64,000 bases of DNA from Arenibacterium halophilum (GCF_005938225.1 NZ_VCPC01000003.1:62001-126000), one strand, 5' to 3'. Shown: positions 17,214-28,266, numbered from the stretch's first letter. Numbers and translations: made by a program. The notes: a model not told the origin generated them from the sequence alone.

Positions 17214-18061
17214 GCGCCGCCCCGACCGACCGGCGGCTGCTGGCTTGTAACCCCCGCGTGGCGCACAGCAGCCTGCGCGGCCAAGTGCAGACTGCGCGGT
17301 TCAGCGATGGCACGCTGCAATCCGTTGCCGTGCCTGTCACGCCGATCCTGTCGGGACCGGGTGGCGCGCGCGACCGCGAGATGGTTCTGGGCGAGACGTT
17401 TTGCGTGTTGGAAGACCGGGAAGGTTACAGCTTTGGCCTGCGTCCGTCAGATGGATATGTCGGCCATGTGCCCAGCGCCGATCTGGGCGCGGCGGTGCAG
17501 CCAAGCCATCGTATTGCCGCGCCGCGCAGCTATGCCAAGCCCACCGCCGATCTGAAAACGACCGAGCCGATCACCCATTTGCCCTTTGGCGCCCGCGTGC
17601 AGGTGGCCGCGCAGCTGGGCGATTGGGCGCGGATCGAGGTGCGCGGGCAGCCACTTTTCATGCCCGCCTGTCACTTGGCACCCGTGGACACCCTTGAGCT
17701 TGACCCGGTCGAGGTGGCCGCCCGGTTTCTGGGCACGCCCTACCTTTGGGGCGGCAACTCGGCCTTCGGGATCGACTGTTCCGGGCTGGTGCAGGCCGCG
17801 TTCCACGCCTGCGGCCGGGACTGCCCCGGCGACAGCGACCTGCAAGAAGCCGCTTTGGGGGCGCCTTTGCCGCAGGGCACGCCGCCAGAACGGGGCGATT
17901 TGCTGTTCTGGAAGGGGCACGTCGCGTTGGTGTCGTCGCCCGATACGATCCTGCACGCGAACGCGCATTCGATGAACGTGGCCTACGAGCCTCTGGCGGG
18001 CGCCATCGCGCGGATCGACACTAGCGGCGGCGGGCCGGTCACTGCGCACATTCGCCCCTAG
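17210..18061 (+). CDS. NlpC/P60 family cell-wall hydrolase with SH3-like domains
   Basis: A 283-residue protein. Residues up to about 160 look like bacterial SH3-like modules; residues of about 165-283 form a C40 NlpC/P60 domain with the catalytic Cys in FGIDCSGLVQAAF and His in WKGHVALVSS. Such enzymes cleave peptidoglycan stem peptides (gamma-D-Glu-diaminopimelate type). No signal peptide is visible, so it may act on recycled peptides with the coupled aminopeptidase. The GTG start overlaps the upstream stop. Confidence 0.92.
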   Translation: MSAAPTDRRLLACNPRVAHSSLRGQVQTARFSDGTLQSVAVPVTPILSGPGGARDREMVLGETFCVLEDREGYSFGLRPSDGYVGHVPSADLGAAVQPSHRIAAPRSYAKPTADLKTTEPITHLPFGARVQVAAQLGDWARIEVRGQPLFMPACHLAPVDTLELDPVEVAARFLGTPYLWGGNSAFGIDCSGLVQAAFHACGRDCPGDSDLQEAALGAPLPQGTPPERGDLLFWKGHVALVSSPDTILHANAHSMNVAYEPLAGAIARIDTSGGGPVTAHIRP

Positions 18062-18064
18062 CGG

Positions 18065-18403
18065 TCAGTCGACGGCGCGGATCAGCTTGCGTTCCAGCAC
18101 CCGCAGCACGGATTTCAGCTCGTGCCCGCGTTTCAGGATCTGCCCGTCCATACCCACGACCGCATACATCCCCTGCCGCAGGCGCAGGCGGGGGTGTTTC
18201 TCGATCCGGTAAAGCGGGTTTTCGGCGGTGCGGCGAAAGACGGAAAACACCGCCGAGTCGCGCAGGCAGGAAATGCCATAGTCGCGCCATTCGCCAGCGG
18301 CCACCATGCGGCCGTATAGTCCCAGGATGTCCTGAAGCTCGCGCCGGTCAAAGGCCACCTGGGCCGATGTGCCCGGAAACGGGCTGGGCTGATGCACTGT
18401 CAT
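18065..18403 (-). CDS. DUF2794 family protein
   Basis: A 112-residue protein matching the DUF2794 family, which is confined to alphaproteobacteria: VAFDRRELQDILGLYGRMVAAGEWRDY is abbreviated here by its FDRREL and GEWRDYGI ends, followed by SVFRR and RIEKHPRLRLRQGMYAVV. Function is unknown. It converges on the NlpC/P60 gene with a 3-base gap and precedes paaX's 3' end. Confidence 0.9.
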   Translation of the reverse strand: MTVHQPSPFPGTSAQVAFDRRELQDILGLYGRMVAAGEWRDYGISCLRDSAVFSVFRRTAENPLYRIEKHPRLRLRQGMYAVVGMDGQILKRGHELKSVLRVLERKLIRAVD

Positions 18404-18433
18404 ACCTTAGATTTGCGTCTTTCCCGGCGCAAA

Positions 18434-19237
18434 TCAAGCGCCATCGGTGCTGCGGAACCGTTGCGCGACATCGCCGCTTGGGCCGGGCATGGCGGGCAGC
18501 CCGTCGGCGCTGCTGTCCAGCCATGCCTCGGCAGGGGCGGCAAGGCGGGCATAGGCCTGCGCCACACGCGCACGTGCATCGGGCAGGGGCGTACCTTGGG
18601 GCAGGATCTCGGGCGGGTATTCGGGATAGCGCAGAACGATGCGCCGCCAGCGGTGGATCAGCAGCATCCGCGCCGCTGCCGCGCCCAATGGGTCGGGCTC
18701 GGGCGCCCGGGCAAGGCTGTCGAGGTCACGCTCCAATGCCAGCAGCGCCGCGTGGTGCGCCTCCGAGATCAGTCCCGCCCGCCACTCCGGCGTCAACGAC
18801 TCCAGCGCCCCAACCACGGATAGCGCGGCCTCGGGGGCAGGGCCGTCCGCCGGTGTCAACGCGATCTGCGCCGCACCGCCAAGCTGTGGCACCACTGACA
18901 GGCGCCAAAGATCAACGGCCCCTGCGCGGGGTGGGGCGTAGATGCGCGTGGTGGCGGGGCCGAATTTCTCCAGCCCTTCGGGCGTCAGCCGGTACAGGCT
19001 GAGCCGCCCCTGCCGGGTCGAGCTGACCCAGCCATCTTGCCCCAACCGCGACAGCGCGGTCCGCAGCGTGCCCTGTTCGACCCCGATTCGCCCCATCAGC
19101 AGCTTCAGCCGCGCGGTCGAAATCTCGCCTCCGCGATGCTGCACAAGGTCGCCGAAGGCGGTGATGACCAGCGACCACAGGCGCAGACGGCCTTCGCCGT
19201 GCAGCGCCGTGACAAGGGGGGCAATCGGATCACTCAT
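18434..19237 (-). CDS. paaX: PaaX family transcriptional repressor
   Basis: About 267 residues with the PaaX arrangement: an N-terminal winged helix (LKLLMGRIGVEQGTLRTALS, then RLGQDGWVSSTRQGR) and a C-terminal helical domain ending in the RWRRIVLRYPEYPPEILP motif. PaaX represses phenylacetate genes and responds to phenylacetyl-CoA. It lies directly after paaZ on the same strand. The ATG at 19237 (MSDPIAP) is preferred, though an ATG at 19255, immediately before the paaZ stop, would add six residues; neither has a strong ribosome site. Confidence 0.92.
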   Translation of the reverse strand: MSDPIAPLVTALHGEGRLRLWSLVITAFGDLVQHRGGEISTARLKLLMGRIGVEQGTLRTALSRLGQDGWVSSTRQGRLSLYRLTPEGLEKFGPATTRIYAPPRAGAVDLWRLSVVPQLGGAAQIALTPADGPAPEAALSVVGALESLTPEWRAGLISEAHHAALLALERDLDSLARAPEPDPLGAAAARMLLIHRWRRIVLRYPEYPPEILPQGTPLPDARARVAQAYARLAAPAEAWLDSSADGLPAMPGPSGDVAQRFRSTDGA

Positions 19238-19255
19238 GCCCGCAGGCTGCCCCAT

Positions 19256-21274
<2,019 letters not shown>

Positions 21275-21356
21275 GGCTCTCTCTCCCATTTGTCAGCGGC
21301 GCGTCTGGCCAGCGAGGCGCACAATGGGCCGGGCGCGGGCGGAAATCAACACTCTT

Positions 21357-21368
21357 GACCGCGCGGTC
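21357..21368. promoter_or_regulatory. Palindromic candidate operator between paaZ and paaI
   Basis: GACCGCGCGGTC is a perfect palindrome. With its flank it reads ACCGACCGCGCGGT on the minus strand, an ACCG-N6-CGGT arrangement typical of TetR-type PaaR sites. It lies in the divergent paaZ/paaI promoter region, 41 bases before the paaI start codon. PaaR or PaaX binding is inferred. Confidence 0.55.
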
Positions 21369-21409
21369 GGTTCTATGCAGTCTGCGCCCAACGGCAAGGG
21401 GGAGGCCAG

Positions 21410-21841
21410 ATGACACCGCAGGAACGCGCCGAGAAAAGCGCAAAGGCCATGTGGTCGACCGATTCGGCCTCGAAATGGCTGGGCGCGCGCATTGATGCGG
21501 TTGGCCCCGGCACTGCCACCCTGTCGATGCAGGTGGCAGAGCATCACCTGAACGGGCATCGCATCTGTCACGGCGGCTATATCTTTACGCTGGCCGACAG
21601 CGCCTTTGCCTTTGCCTGCAACAGCTACAACCAGGTGACCGTGGCGCAGGAAAATTCGATCACCTTTCTTGCGCCGGGCCAGCCGGGCGAGCGCCTGACC
21701 GCCACGGCCGTGGAATCCGCGCGCACCGGGCGCTCGGGCGTGTATGACGTTACCGTAACGGGCGAGGACGGGCGCAAGGTTGCGCTGTTCCGGGGCCTGT
21801 CACGCACCATCAAGGGCCAGAACTTCGAGGAGACCCCATGA
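21410..21841 (+). CDS. paaI: Phenylacetate pathway thioesterase
   Basis: A 143-residue hotdog-fold thioesterase. HLNGHRICHGGYIFTLAD is the PaaI motif with the catalytic Asp near its end, followed by FAFACNSYN. PaaI hydrolyses stalled ring-hydroxylated phenylacetyl-CoA intermediates, rescuing CoA. It opens the operon paaI-paaJ-paaK-paaR; GGGGGAGG lies just before the ATG and its stop overlaps the paaJ start (ATGA). Confidence 0.95.
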   Translation: MTPQERAEKSAKAMWSTDSASKWLGARIDAVGPGTATLSMQVAEHHLNGHRICHGGYIFTLADSAFAFACNSYNQVTVAQENSITFLAPGQPGERLTATAVESARTGRSGVYDVTVTGEDGRKVALFRGLSRTIKGQNFEETP

Positions 21842-23031
21842 CCATCGCTTATCTCTGTGACGGGCTGCGCACGCCCATTGGCCGCTACGGCGGCACCCTG
21901 TCCTCGGTTCGTCCCGACGATCTGCTGGCCGGTGTGATCCGCGACCTGATGGCGCGTCACGAGGGCCTGAAGGTCGACGAAGTGCTGGCTGGTTGCGCGA
22001 ACCAGGCGGGCGAAGACAACCGCAACGTGGCCCGCATGGCCGCGCTGCTGGGCGGCCTGGGCGAAGACGTGCCCGGCGCCACCATCAACCGGCTGTGCGG
22101 TTCGGGGCTGGATGCCGTCGGGTCCGCCGCGCGCGCGATCCGCACGGGCGAGGCCGAGGTGGTCATTGCCTGTGGCGTCGAAAGCATGAGCCGTGCGCCG
22201 CTGGTGATGCCCAAGGCCGACAGCGCCTTTTCCCGCAAGGCCGAGATTTACGACACCACCATCGGCTGGCGCTTCGTGAACCGCGCCATGCACAAGCAGT
22301 TCGGCACGGAATCGATGCCCGAGACCGGCGAAAACGTCGCCGCCGATTTCGACATCAGCCGCGAGGCGCAGGACGCCTTCGCCCTGCGGTCGCAGGAACG
22401 CGCCGCTGCCGCCATCGCCTCGGGCCGGATGGCGCAGGAAATAACCCCGGTGTCGATCCGCCAGCGCAAGGGCGATCCGATCATCTTCGACACCGACGAG
22501 CACCCCCGCGCCACGACGCTTGAAAAGCTGGCGAAACTGCCGACGCCCTTCCGCGAAGGCGGCACCGTGACGGCAGGCAACGCCAGCGGCGTGAACGACG
22601 GTGCGGCGGCGGTCATCATCGCCTCGGAAGCGGCGGTTGAAAAATACGGCCTGACGCCGCGCGTCAAGGTCTCGGGCATGGCGACGGCCGGCGTGCCGCC
22701 TCGGATCATGGGCATCGGCCCGGCACCCGCGACCGAAAAGCTGATGGCGATGCACGGCCTAAGCATCGGCGACGTCGACCTGATCGAGCTGAACGAGGCC
22801 TTCGCCTCGCAGGGGTTGGCGGTTATGCGCCAGCTGGGCCTGGCCGACGATGCCGCCCACGTAAACCCCAATGGCGGCGCCATCGCTCTGGGCCACCCGC
22901 TGGGCATGTCGGGCACGCGTCTTGCGCTGACCGCCTCGCAGACCATGATGAACGAAGGCATGAAACGCGCCATCTGCACCATGTGCATTGGCGTGGGCCA
23001 GGGCATCGCGGTGTTGCTGGAAGCGGTCTGA
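21838..23031 (+). CDS. paaJ: 3-oxoadipyl-CoA/3-oxo-5,6-dehydrosuberyl-CoA thiolase
   Basis: A 397-residue thiolase with the acyl-accepting Cys in NRLCGSGLDAVGSAAR, the His in NPNGGAIALGHPLGMSG and the second Cys in CTMCIGVGQG. The N-terminal DGLRTPIGRYGG is the signature of the PaaJ/PcaF subgroup. It releases acetyl-CoA and succinyl-CoA at the end of the phenylacetate pathway. Both ends overlap its neighbours, showing tight translational coupling within the operon. Confidence 0.95.
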   Translation: MTIAYLCDGLRTPIGRYGGTLSSVRPDDLLAGVIRDLMARHEGLKVDEVLAGCANQAGEDNRNVARMAALLGGLGEDVPGATINRLCGSGLDAVGSAARAIRTGEAEVVIACGVESMSRAPLVMPKADSAFSRKAEIYDTTIGWRFVNRAMHKQFGTESMPETGENVAADFDISREAQDAFALRSQERAAAAIASGRMAQEITPVSIRQRKGDPIIFDTDEHPRATTLEKLAKLPTPFREGGTVTAGNASGVNDGAAAVIIASEAAVEKYGLTPRVKVSGMATAGVPPRIMGIGPAPATEKLMAMHGLSIGDVDLIELNEAFASQGLAVMRQLGLADDAAHVNPNGGAIALGHPLGMSGTRLALTASQTMMNEGMKRAICTMCIGVGQGIAVLLEAV

Positions 23032-24341
23032 TGCAGGATCTCACGCCGTCCCGCGACAGTCTTGACCCGATCGAGATCGCCAGCCGCGACGAGATCGCCG
23101 CGCTTCAGCTGGACCGGCTGAAGTGGTCGCTGCGCCACGCCTATGACAACGTCGCCCATTACCGGGCGGCGTTCGACGCGGCGGGCGTGCATCCCGACGA
23201 TGTGACCTCGCTGGCAGATCTGGCGAAGTTTCCCTTCTCGGTGAAGCAGGATTTGCGAAACAACTACCCCTTCGGGATGTTCGCAATCCCGCGGGGCGAC
23301 GTGAAACGCATCCATGCGTCCTCGGGCACCACGGGGCAGCCGACGGTGGTCGGCTACTCCGAAAAAGACCTTGCCACCTGGGGCAGCGTCGTGGCACGCA
23401 GCCTGCGCGCGGCCGGGATGCGCCCCGGCGACATGCTGCACAACGCCTATGGCTATGGGCTGTTCACCGGGGGCCTGGGCATCCACCTGGGCGCCGATGC
23501 GCTGGGCCTGTCGACGGTCCCGGTTTCGGGCGGGATGACCCAGCGCCAGGTCCGCCTGATCGAGGATTTCCGCCCCAAGGGCATCACCGTCACGCCGTCC
23601 TATGCCCTGTCGGTTCTGGATGAATACGCGGCCCAGGGGCTCGACCCGCGCAAATCGCCGCTTCAGGTCGGCGTGTTCGGCGCCGAACCCTGGACCAACG
23701 CGATGCGGAAGGAAATCGAGGATGCCTTCGACATGCACGCCGTCGACATCTACGGCCTGTCCGAAATCATGGGCCCGGGCGTGTCGATGGAATGCGTCGA
23801 AACCAAGGACGGGCTGCACATCTGGGAGGACCATTTCTATCCCGAGGTGATCGACCCGGACACCGGAGAGGTTCTGCCCGATGGCGAGCTGGGCGAGCTG
23901 GTGTTCACCTCTCTCACCAAAGAGGCGTTTCCGATCATCCGGTACCGCACCCGCGATCTGACCCGGCTTTTGCCGGGCACCGCCCGGTCGATGCGGCGGA
24001 TGGAAAAGGTGACAGGCCGCAGCGATGACATGATCATCCTGCGCGGAGTCAACGTCTTCCCGACCCAGATCGAGGAACAGCTGATGACGGTCGCGGGGCT
24101 TGCGCCGCATTTCCAGATCGAGCTGGGCCGCGAGGGCCGGATGGACACGCTGACCGTGCTGGCCGAGGCGAGTGTTGCCGCTGCCGAGGCCGCCGCGCGC
24201 ACCGTCGCGGCAAGTGAGCTGTCCGCCAAGGTCAAGGACGCCATCGGCGTGTCGATCCGCGTCACCGTGGCCGATCCGGGCGGCGTGGCCCGCAGCCAGG
24301 GCAAGGCGGTCCGCATCGTCGACAACCGCCCCAAAAACTGA
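23031..24341 (+). CDS. paaK: Phenylacetate-CoA ligase
   Basis: A 436-residue adenylate-forming ligase activating phenylacetate to phenylacetyl-CoA with ATP. The P-loop-like IHASSGTTGQPTVVGY, the AEPWTNAMR and DIYGLSEIMGPGV segments and the C-terminal GRSDDMIILRGVNVFPTQIEE hinge are all of the PaaK family. Its ATG shares the A of the paaJ stop codon and its own stop shares its last base with the paaR start. Confidence 0.97.
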   Translation: MQDLTPSRDSLDPIEIASRDEIAALQLDRLKWSLRHAYDNVAHYRAAFDAAGVHPDDVTSLADLAKFPFSVKQDLRNNYPFGMFAIPRGDVKRIHASSGTTGQPTVVGYSEKDLATWGSVVARSLRAAGMRPGDMLHNAYGYGLFTGGLGIHLGADALGLSTVPVSGGMTQRQVRLIEDFRPKGITVTPSYALSVLDEYAAQGLDPRKSPLQVGVFGAEPWTNAMRKEIEDAFDMHAVDIYGLSEIMGPGVSMECVETKDGLHIWEDHFYPEVIDPDTGEVLPDGELGELVFTSLTKEAFPIIRYRTRDLTRLLPGTARSMRRMEKVTGRSDDMIILRGVNVFPTQIEEQLMTVAGLAPHFQIELGREGRMDTLTVLAEASVAAAEAAARTVAASELSAKVKDAIGVSIRVTVADPGGVARSQGKAVRIVDNRPKN

Positions 24342-24922
24342 TGCCGCGCGGCGTTGCACGCGACCACGACGACAAGCGCGCCGCCCTGCGGAAAGGGGCG
24401 GCTGCACATTTTGCGCGGCTTGGATACGATCGCGCCTCGATGACTGGCGCTGCGAAGGAATGCGGCGTGTCGAAGGCGCTGCTGTATCACTACTACCCAA
24501 GCAAGGAGTCGCTGTTCTACGACATCCTCGATGCGCATTTCCGCGAGTTGGTCGAAGCGGCCAGCGAAGCCCGCGATCACGGCCTGCCGGGGCTGGTCCG
24601 CGCGATCCTTGAAGCCTATGCCGATGCAGATGCGGAACATAAGTTGCAGATCGACGCGCTGCACACCCTGCCGCCCGAGATGCAGGCACCGCTGATCGCG
24701 CAACAACGCCAGCTGGTCGCGATGATGTCCGACGCCCTGCGCGCCGAGCGTCCCGACCTTGATGCCGACACGCTGCGCGCGTTGACGATGTCCGTTTTCG
24801 GTATGCTGAACTGGGTCTATATGTGGCACCGCCCCGGTAAGGGCCTGAGCCGCGAGGACTACGCCGCGCTAGCCGCGGACTTCATTCGCTCGGGCCTTTC
24901 CGGTCTGCCAGGCGACGCTTGA
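24341..24922 (+). CDS. paaR: TetR family regulator of phenylacetate genes
   Basis: A 193-residue TetR-type protein; the helix-turn-helix is at about residues 20-60 (LGYDRASMTGAAKECGVSKA followed by LLYHYYPSKESLFYDIL). Position as last gene of the paaIJK operon supports a PaaR role, a repressor that is relieved by phenylacetyl-CoA in other bacteria; this is inferred from context, not from the ligand domain. With paaX nearby, two repressors would govern the same regulon. A GC-rich repeat follows. Confidence 0.85.
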   Translation: MPRGVARDHDDKRAALRKGAAAHFARLGYDRASMTGAAKECGVSKALLYHYYPSKESLFYDILDAHFRELVEAASEARDHGLPGLVRAILEAYADADAEHKLQIDALHTLPPEMQAPLIAQQRQLVAMMSDALRAERPDLDADTLRALTMSVFGMLNWVYMWHRPGKGLSREDYAALAADFIRSGLSGLPGDA

Positions 24923-24943
24923 TCGTTCCAGAAATGCTGGAGG

Positions 24944-25096
24944 GATGGGGCTCTGCCCGCCGCCAGCGGGAGGCGACAATAGAAAGGAAACGGGGGCTCT
25001 GCCCCCGTCCCTGCGGGACTCCCCCGGGATATTTGGCCCCAAAGACATGGTGAGTCCCTCGTTTTCTTTGGGGTTCAAATATCCCCGCCGGAGGCA
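24944..25096. repeat. Cluster of three GC-rich intergenic repeats, the last inverted
   Basis: Copies lie at about 24944-24976, 24990-25046 and, inverted, 25062-25096. The middle copy contains GGGGGCTCTGCCCCC and then GGGATATTTGGCCCCAAAGA; the inverted copy contains TCTTTGGGGTTCAAATATCC, so 25028-25045 and 25065-25083 can pair over about 17 positions across a 19-base loop. The cluster lies between the convergent paaR and hpaI genes and probably ends transcription from both sides. Confidence 0.8.
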
Positions 25097-25117
25097 TCGC
25101 GCAGAGCGCGATTCATG

Positions 25118-25891
25118 TCAGGCGCCGGGTTTCCATTTCTGCAAAAGACGCCGCGCGTTACCGGCGAGGATGCCAACGTCGGTGCCAACGGCCACAAAAC
25201 GGGCGCCCTGATCGATGTAGCGTTGCGTCGGTGTGTCGGTGACGGCGAGGATCCCGGGTGCCTTGTCGGCGGCCGCAATCTTTGCCAGCGCGTCGCGGAT
25301 CGTTTCCTGCACCTCGGGCGCTTCGGCATTGCCGGCGAACCCCATGTCGGTCGAAAGATCCGCCGGGCCGATAAACACCCCGTCCACCCCGTCGGTGGCC
25401 AGGATATCATCCAGCGCGGCGATCCCCTTGACGCTTTCCACCTGCAAGAGCAGGCAGATTTCCGCATCCGCCGTTTGGATGTAATCCGTGACCTGCGAAA
25501 ATCTTGTCGCGCGGCCAAGCCCGGCACCAACGCCGCGCACCCCGTTCGGTGGATAGCGGCAGGCACGCACCAGCTCTGCCGCCTGCTCGGCGCTGTCCAC
25601 CATCGGGATCAGCAGCGTCTGCGCGCCCGCGTCCAGCGCCTGTTTCACCATCCAGGTTTCGCCAACGGGCAGGCGCACTACCGGTTCGGAATCGCTTGTT
25701 GCCAGCGCGGTCAGCTGTTCACGGATCGAGCGCAGATCGTTTGGTGCATGTTCGCCGTCGATCACCAGCCAGTCGAAACCTGCCGTGCCCATCAGTTCGG
25801 CCGCATAGCCATCGGCCAGCGCCAGCCAGCAGCCGATCAGCGTGTCACCGGCCAGCAGGCGGCGTTTGAAGGTATTCACGGGGGCAGCCAT
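25118..25891 (-). CDS. hpaI: 4-hydroxy-2-oxoheptanedioate aldolase (HpcH/HpaI family)
   Basis: A 257-residue class II aldolase of the HpcH/HpaI family, cleaving 4-hydroxy-2-oxoheptanedioate to pyruvate and succinate semialdehyde, the last step of homoprotocatechuate degradation. Typical segments are FDWLVIDGEHAPND (catalytic His), VGAQ-type GAQTLLIPMVDSAEQA, LLLQVES (metal Glu) and DGVFIGPADLSTDMG (metal Asp). An AAGGAG site precedes the ATG. It is the distal gene of the leftward hpa operon. Confidence 0.93.
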   Translation of the reverse strand: MAAPVNTFKRRLLAGDTLIGCWLALADGYAAELMGTAGFDWLVIDGEHAPNDLRSIREQLTALATSDSEPVVRLPVGETWMVKQALDAGAQTLLIPMVDSAEQAAELVRACRYPPNGVRGVGAGLGRATRFSQVTDYIQTADAEICLLLQVESVKGIAALDDILATDGVDGVFIGPADLSTDMGFAGNAEAPEVQETIRDALAKIAAADKAPGILAVTDTPTQRYIDQGARFVAVGTDVGILAGNARRLLQKWKPGA

Positions 25892-25911
25892 TGCGGCTCC
25901 TTTCAGGTTAA

Positions 25912-26772
25912 TCAGATTTCGTCGGCAACAGGGTTGCGCAGGGTGCCGATGCCCTCGGCGCTTACCTCAACCGTATCGCCGGGGGTCAGGTATTGCGGCG
26001 GTTCCATGCGTGCGCCTGCGCCCGTCGGTGTGCCAGTCACGATGATATCGCCCGGCACCAGCGTCGTGAAGGTCGAGATATAGGCGATTTGCCGCGCCAC
26101 CGTAAAGATCATGCGCCCGGTGCGATCCTGCTGCCGTATCTCGCCGTTTACCCGCGCTTCCAGCGCGACATCCGTGATCTGCGCGGCATGGGTGAAGGGC
26201 ACGATCCACGGCCCCATGGCGCCCGACGCGTCAAAGTTCTTGCCTTGCGTCACGTTGAACTTGGCATGGCGCACCCAGTCGCGCAGCGTGCCTTCATTGC
26301 ACAGCGTCAATGCGGCGATGTGGCCCAAGGCTTCGGCTTCGGGGATATGGCGCCCACCTTTGCCGATCACTACGGCGATTTCTCCTTCATAGTCCAACTG
26401 CTCCGACGCGCGGGGCCGGATCAGTGGCTGCTCGTGCCCGGTGAAGGACCGCGGAAACCGCACGAAGAGAGAGGGGTTCGGCGGCGCCTCCTGCCCGTCC
26501 TTGTATTCGGCATTGCGGTCCGGGAAATTGACCCCCACGCAGATGATCTTCTCGGGTGCCGGGATCGGGATCTCCCATGTGAAGCTGCCGTTGGCATGGC
26601 TGTCAGGTTGCCCCTGCGCCGCTTGCGCCAAGTCGTGCAACCCGTCATCCGTGATCACTTCGCGCAGCGTCGGCCATTTGGGAAAGCGTGGCGACAGCGC
26701 GATGAACCCGGTGTCGGTGACCGCGCCATACATCTGTTTTCCCGATGCGCGAACCGTTGCAAACCGGCTCAT
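25912..26772 (-). CDS. Fumarylacetoacetate hydrolase family protein, HpaG-like
   Basis: A 286-residue FAH-fold enzyme. Conserved pieces are IICVGVNFPDRNAEY, the metal-binding YEGEIAVVIG, and IVTGTPTGAGA near the C-terminus. In this operon it most likely serves as the decarboxylase/isomerase acting on 5-oxopent-3-ene-1,2,5-tricarboxylate (HpaG role). E. coli HpaG is about 430 residues with two such domains; this protein has one, and no separate HpaH hydratase gene is present in the window. Its start overlaps the decarboxylase stop (ATGA). Confidence 0.82.
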   Translation of the reverse strand: MSRFATVRASGKQMYGAVTDTGFIALSPRFPKWPTLREVITDDGLHDLAQAAQGQPDSHANGSFTWEIPIPAPEKIICVGVNFPDRNAEYKDGQEAPPNPSLFVRFPRSFTGHEQPLIRPRASEQLDYEGEIAVVIGKGGRHIPEAEALGHIAALTLCNEGTLRDWVRHAKFNVTQGKNFDASGAMGPWIVPFTHAAQITDVALEARVNGEIRQQDRTGRMIFTVARQIAYISTFTTLVPGDIIVTGTPTGAGARMEPPQYLTPGDTVEVSAEGIGTLRNPVADEI

Positions 26773-28175
26773 TGCGTTGCCCTCGCGATTTCGGTGATCA
26801 CGTCATAGGCCATCATCACATCCTCGCGGGTTGCGTCGAACTGGCCGGCCTGAAAGCGGATCACCAGATCGCCGTCAACCCGCGTCTGCGTCAGGTAGAT
26901 CCGTCCGTCATCGTTGATCGCATTGACCAGCGCCAGGTTCACCGCGTCCAGGTCGCCCCTGCCGGTATAGCGGAAGGTGAACAGCGACCACATCGGCGCG
27001 GTCACGATCTCGAAATCCGGCTCGGCCGCCAGCCTGTCATGCAATTCACGCGACCAGTCGATGTGGTTACGGAGCCGCTGGCGCAACGCCTCCAGCCCAT
27101 AGGCGCGCAGCACGAACCACAGCTTCAGCGCCCGAAACCGGCGGCCCAGTGGCACTGACCACTCGGAATAGTTGATGATCCCGTCGGCGCCGTGGGTCTT
27201 GAGGTATTCCGGGCTGATCGCCAGCGTTTTCACAAGGCTGTCGGGGTCGCGCAGGAAATGCGCGGAACAGTCGAACTGCACCCCCAGCCACTTGTGCGGG
27301 TTGAACACGATGCTGTCGGCGGCTTCGACCCCCTCCCACATGTGGCGATACTCGGGGCAGATCATGGCCGAGCCGGACCAGGCCGCATCGACATGGGTGT
27401 AAAGCCCGTATTTCCGCGCCACCGCAAGGCAGGCCGCAACCGGATCGGTCGCGCCTGTACCGGTGCCACCAACACAGAGGATTACCCCGGCAGGGACCAA
27501 TCCCGCATCCAGATCCGCCTTGATCGCGCGCTCCAGCGCCTCGGGATCCATCCCGCGCCAGTCACCTGCAATCGGCACGCGCACAAGGTTTTCGGCGCCG
27601 ATGCCGGAAATCCAGATCGCCCGGTCGATCGAGGTATGCACCTCGGTGCTGGAGTACACCCGCAATTGCGGCCCCCCGGCCAGCCCACGCGCATTGCCCG
27701 CCCAATCCAGCGCGCGTTCACGCACCGTCAGCACGGCGGCCAATGTGGCCGAAGAGGCGCTGTCCTGGATCACGCCCTGAAACGGTTCCGGCAGCCCGAG
27801 GGCCTGGCGCAGCCAGTCCATCATCCGGGTTTCCATCTCGGTCGCGGCGGGCGAGGTCTGCCACAACATGCACTGCGGCGCGAGCGCGCTGGCCAGGAAC
27901 TCGGCCAGAACCGAGGCTGGCGCCGCGTTGGATGCGAAATAGGCAAAGAAACGCGGATGCTGCCAATGGGTGATCCCCGGCATCACGATTTGCTCGAAAT
28001 CCTGAAACACCTGTTCCAGCGGTTCCGCCATCTCCGGCGGCGCACCGGGCAACGCGTTCAGCACCTCTCCGGGCGCGACCTGCGCCCGCACCGGACGCTC
28101 GCCCACGGTGCGGTGATAGTCTGCGGCCCACTCTGACACCCGCGCGCCCCATTCGGGGAAATCATCCCATTTCAT
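26769..28175 (-). CDS. Aromatic-L-amino-acid decarboxylase-like PLP enzyme (group II)
   Basis: A 468-residue group II decarboxylase. The PLP lysine is in SIVFNPHKWLGVQFDCS, the ring-stacking His in STEVHTSIDRA and the PLP-binding Asp in YTHVDAAWSG; the N-terminal WQHPRFFAYFASNAAPASVL is the aromatic amino-acid decarboxylase signature. It would release tyramine, dopamine or phenethylamine from tyrosine, DOPA or phenylalanine. Lying inside the homoprotocatechuate operon, it could feed an amine-oxidase route into hydroxyphenylacetate; that link is inferred. It overlaps the FAH-family gene. Confidence 0.9.
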   Translation of the reverse strand: MKWDDFPEWGARVSEWAADYHRTVGERPVRAQVAPGEVLNALPGAPPEMAEPLEQVFQDFEQIVMPGITHWQHPRFFAYFASNAAPASVLAEFLASALAPQCMLWQTSPAATEMETRMMDWLRQALGLPEPFQGVIQDSASSATLAAVLTVRERALDWAGNARGLAGGPQLRVYSSTEVHTSIDRAIWISGIGAENLVRVPIAGDWRGMDPEALERAIKADLDAGLVPAGVILCVGGTGTGATDPVAACLAVARKYGLYTHVDAAWSGSAMICPEYRHMWEGVEAADSIVFNPHKWLGVQFDCSAHFLRDPDSLVKTLAISPEYLKTHGADGIINYSEWSVPLGRRFRALKLWFVLRAYGLEALRQRLRNHIDWSRELHDRLAAEPDFEIVTAPMWSLFTFRYTGRGDLDAVNLALVNAINDDGRIYLTQTRVDGDLVIRFQAGQFDATREDVMMAYDVITEIARATQ

Positions 28176-28194
28176 CCTGTCGCTCCGCTTCTCA

Positions 28195-28260
28195 TTCTTT
28201 GGGCCCCAAATATCCCGGGGGAATCCGGCGCAGCCGGGTGGGGGCAGAGCCCCCTCTGCC
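28195..28260 (-). repeat. GC-rich intergenic repeat, inverted copy
   Basis: The sequence starts TTCTTTGGGCCCCAAATATCCC and continues through GGCGCAGCC to GGGGGCAGAGCCCCC, the reverse complement of the copies at 5297-5364 and 24990-25046. It lies between hpaD's 3' end and the decarboxylase start codon. Confidence 0.75.
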
Positions 28261-28266
28261 CTCTCC

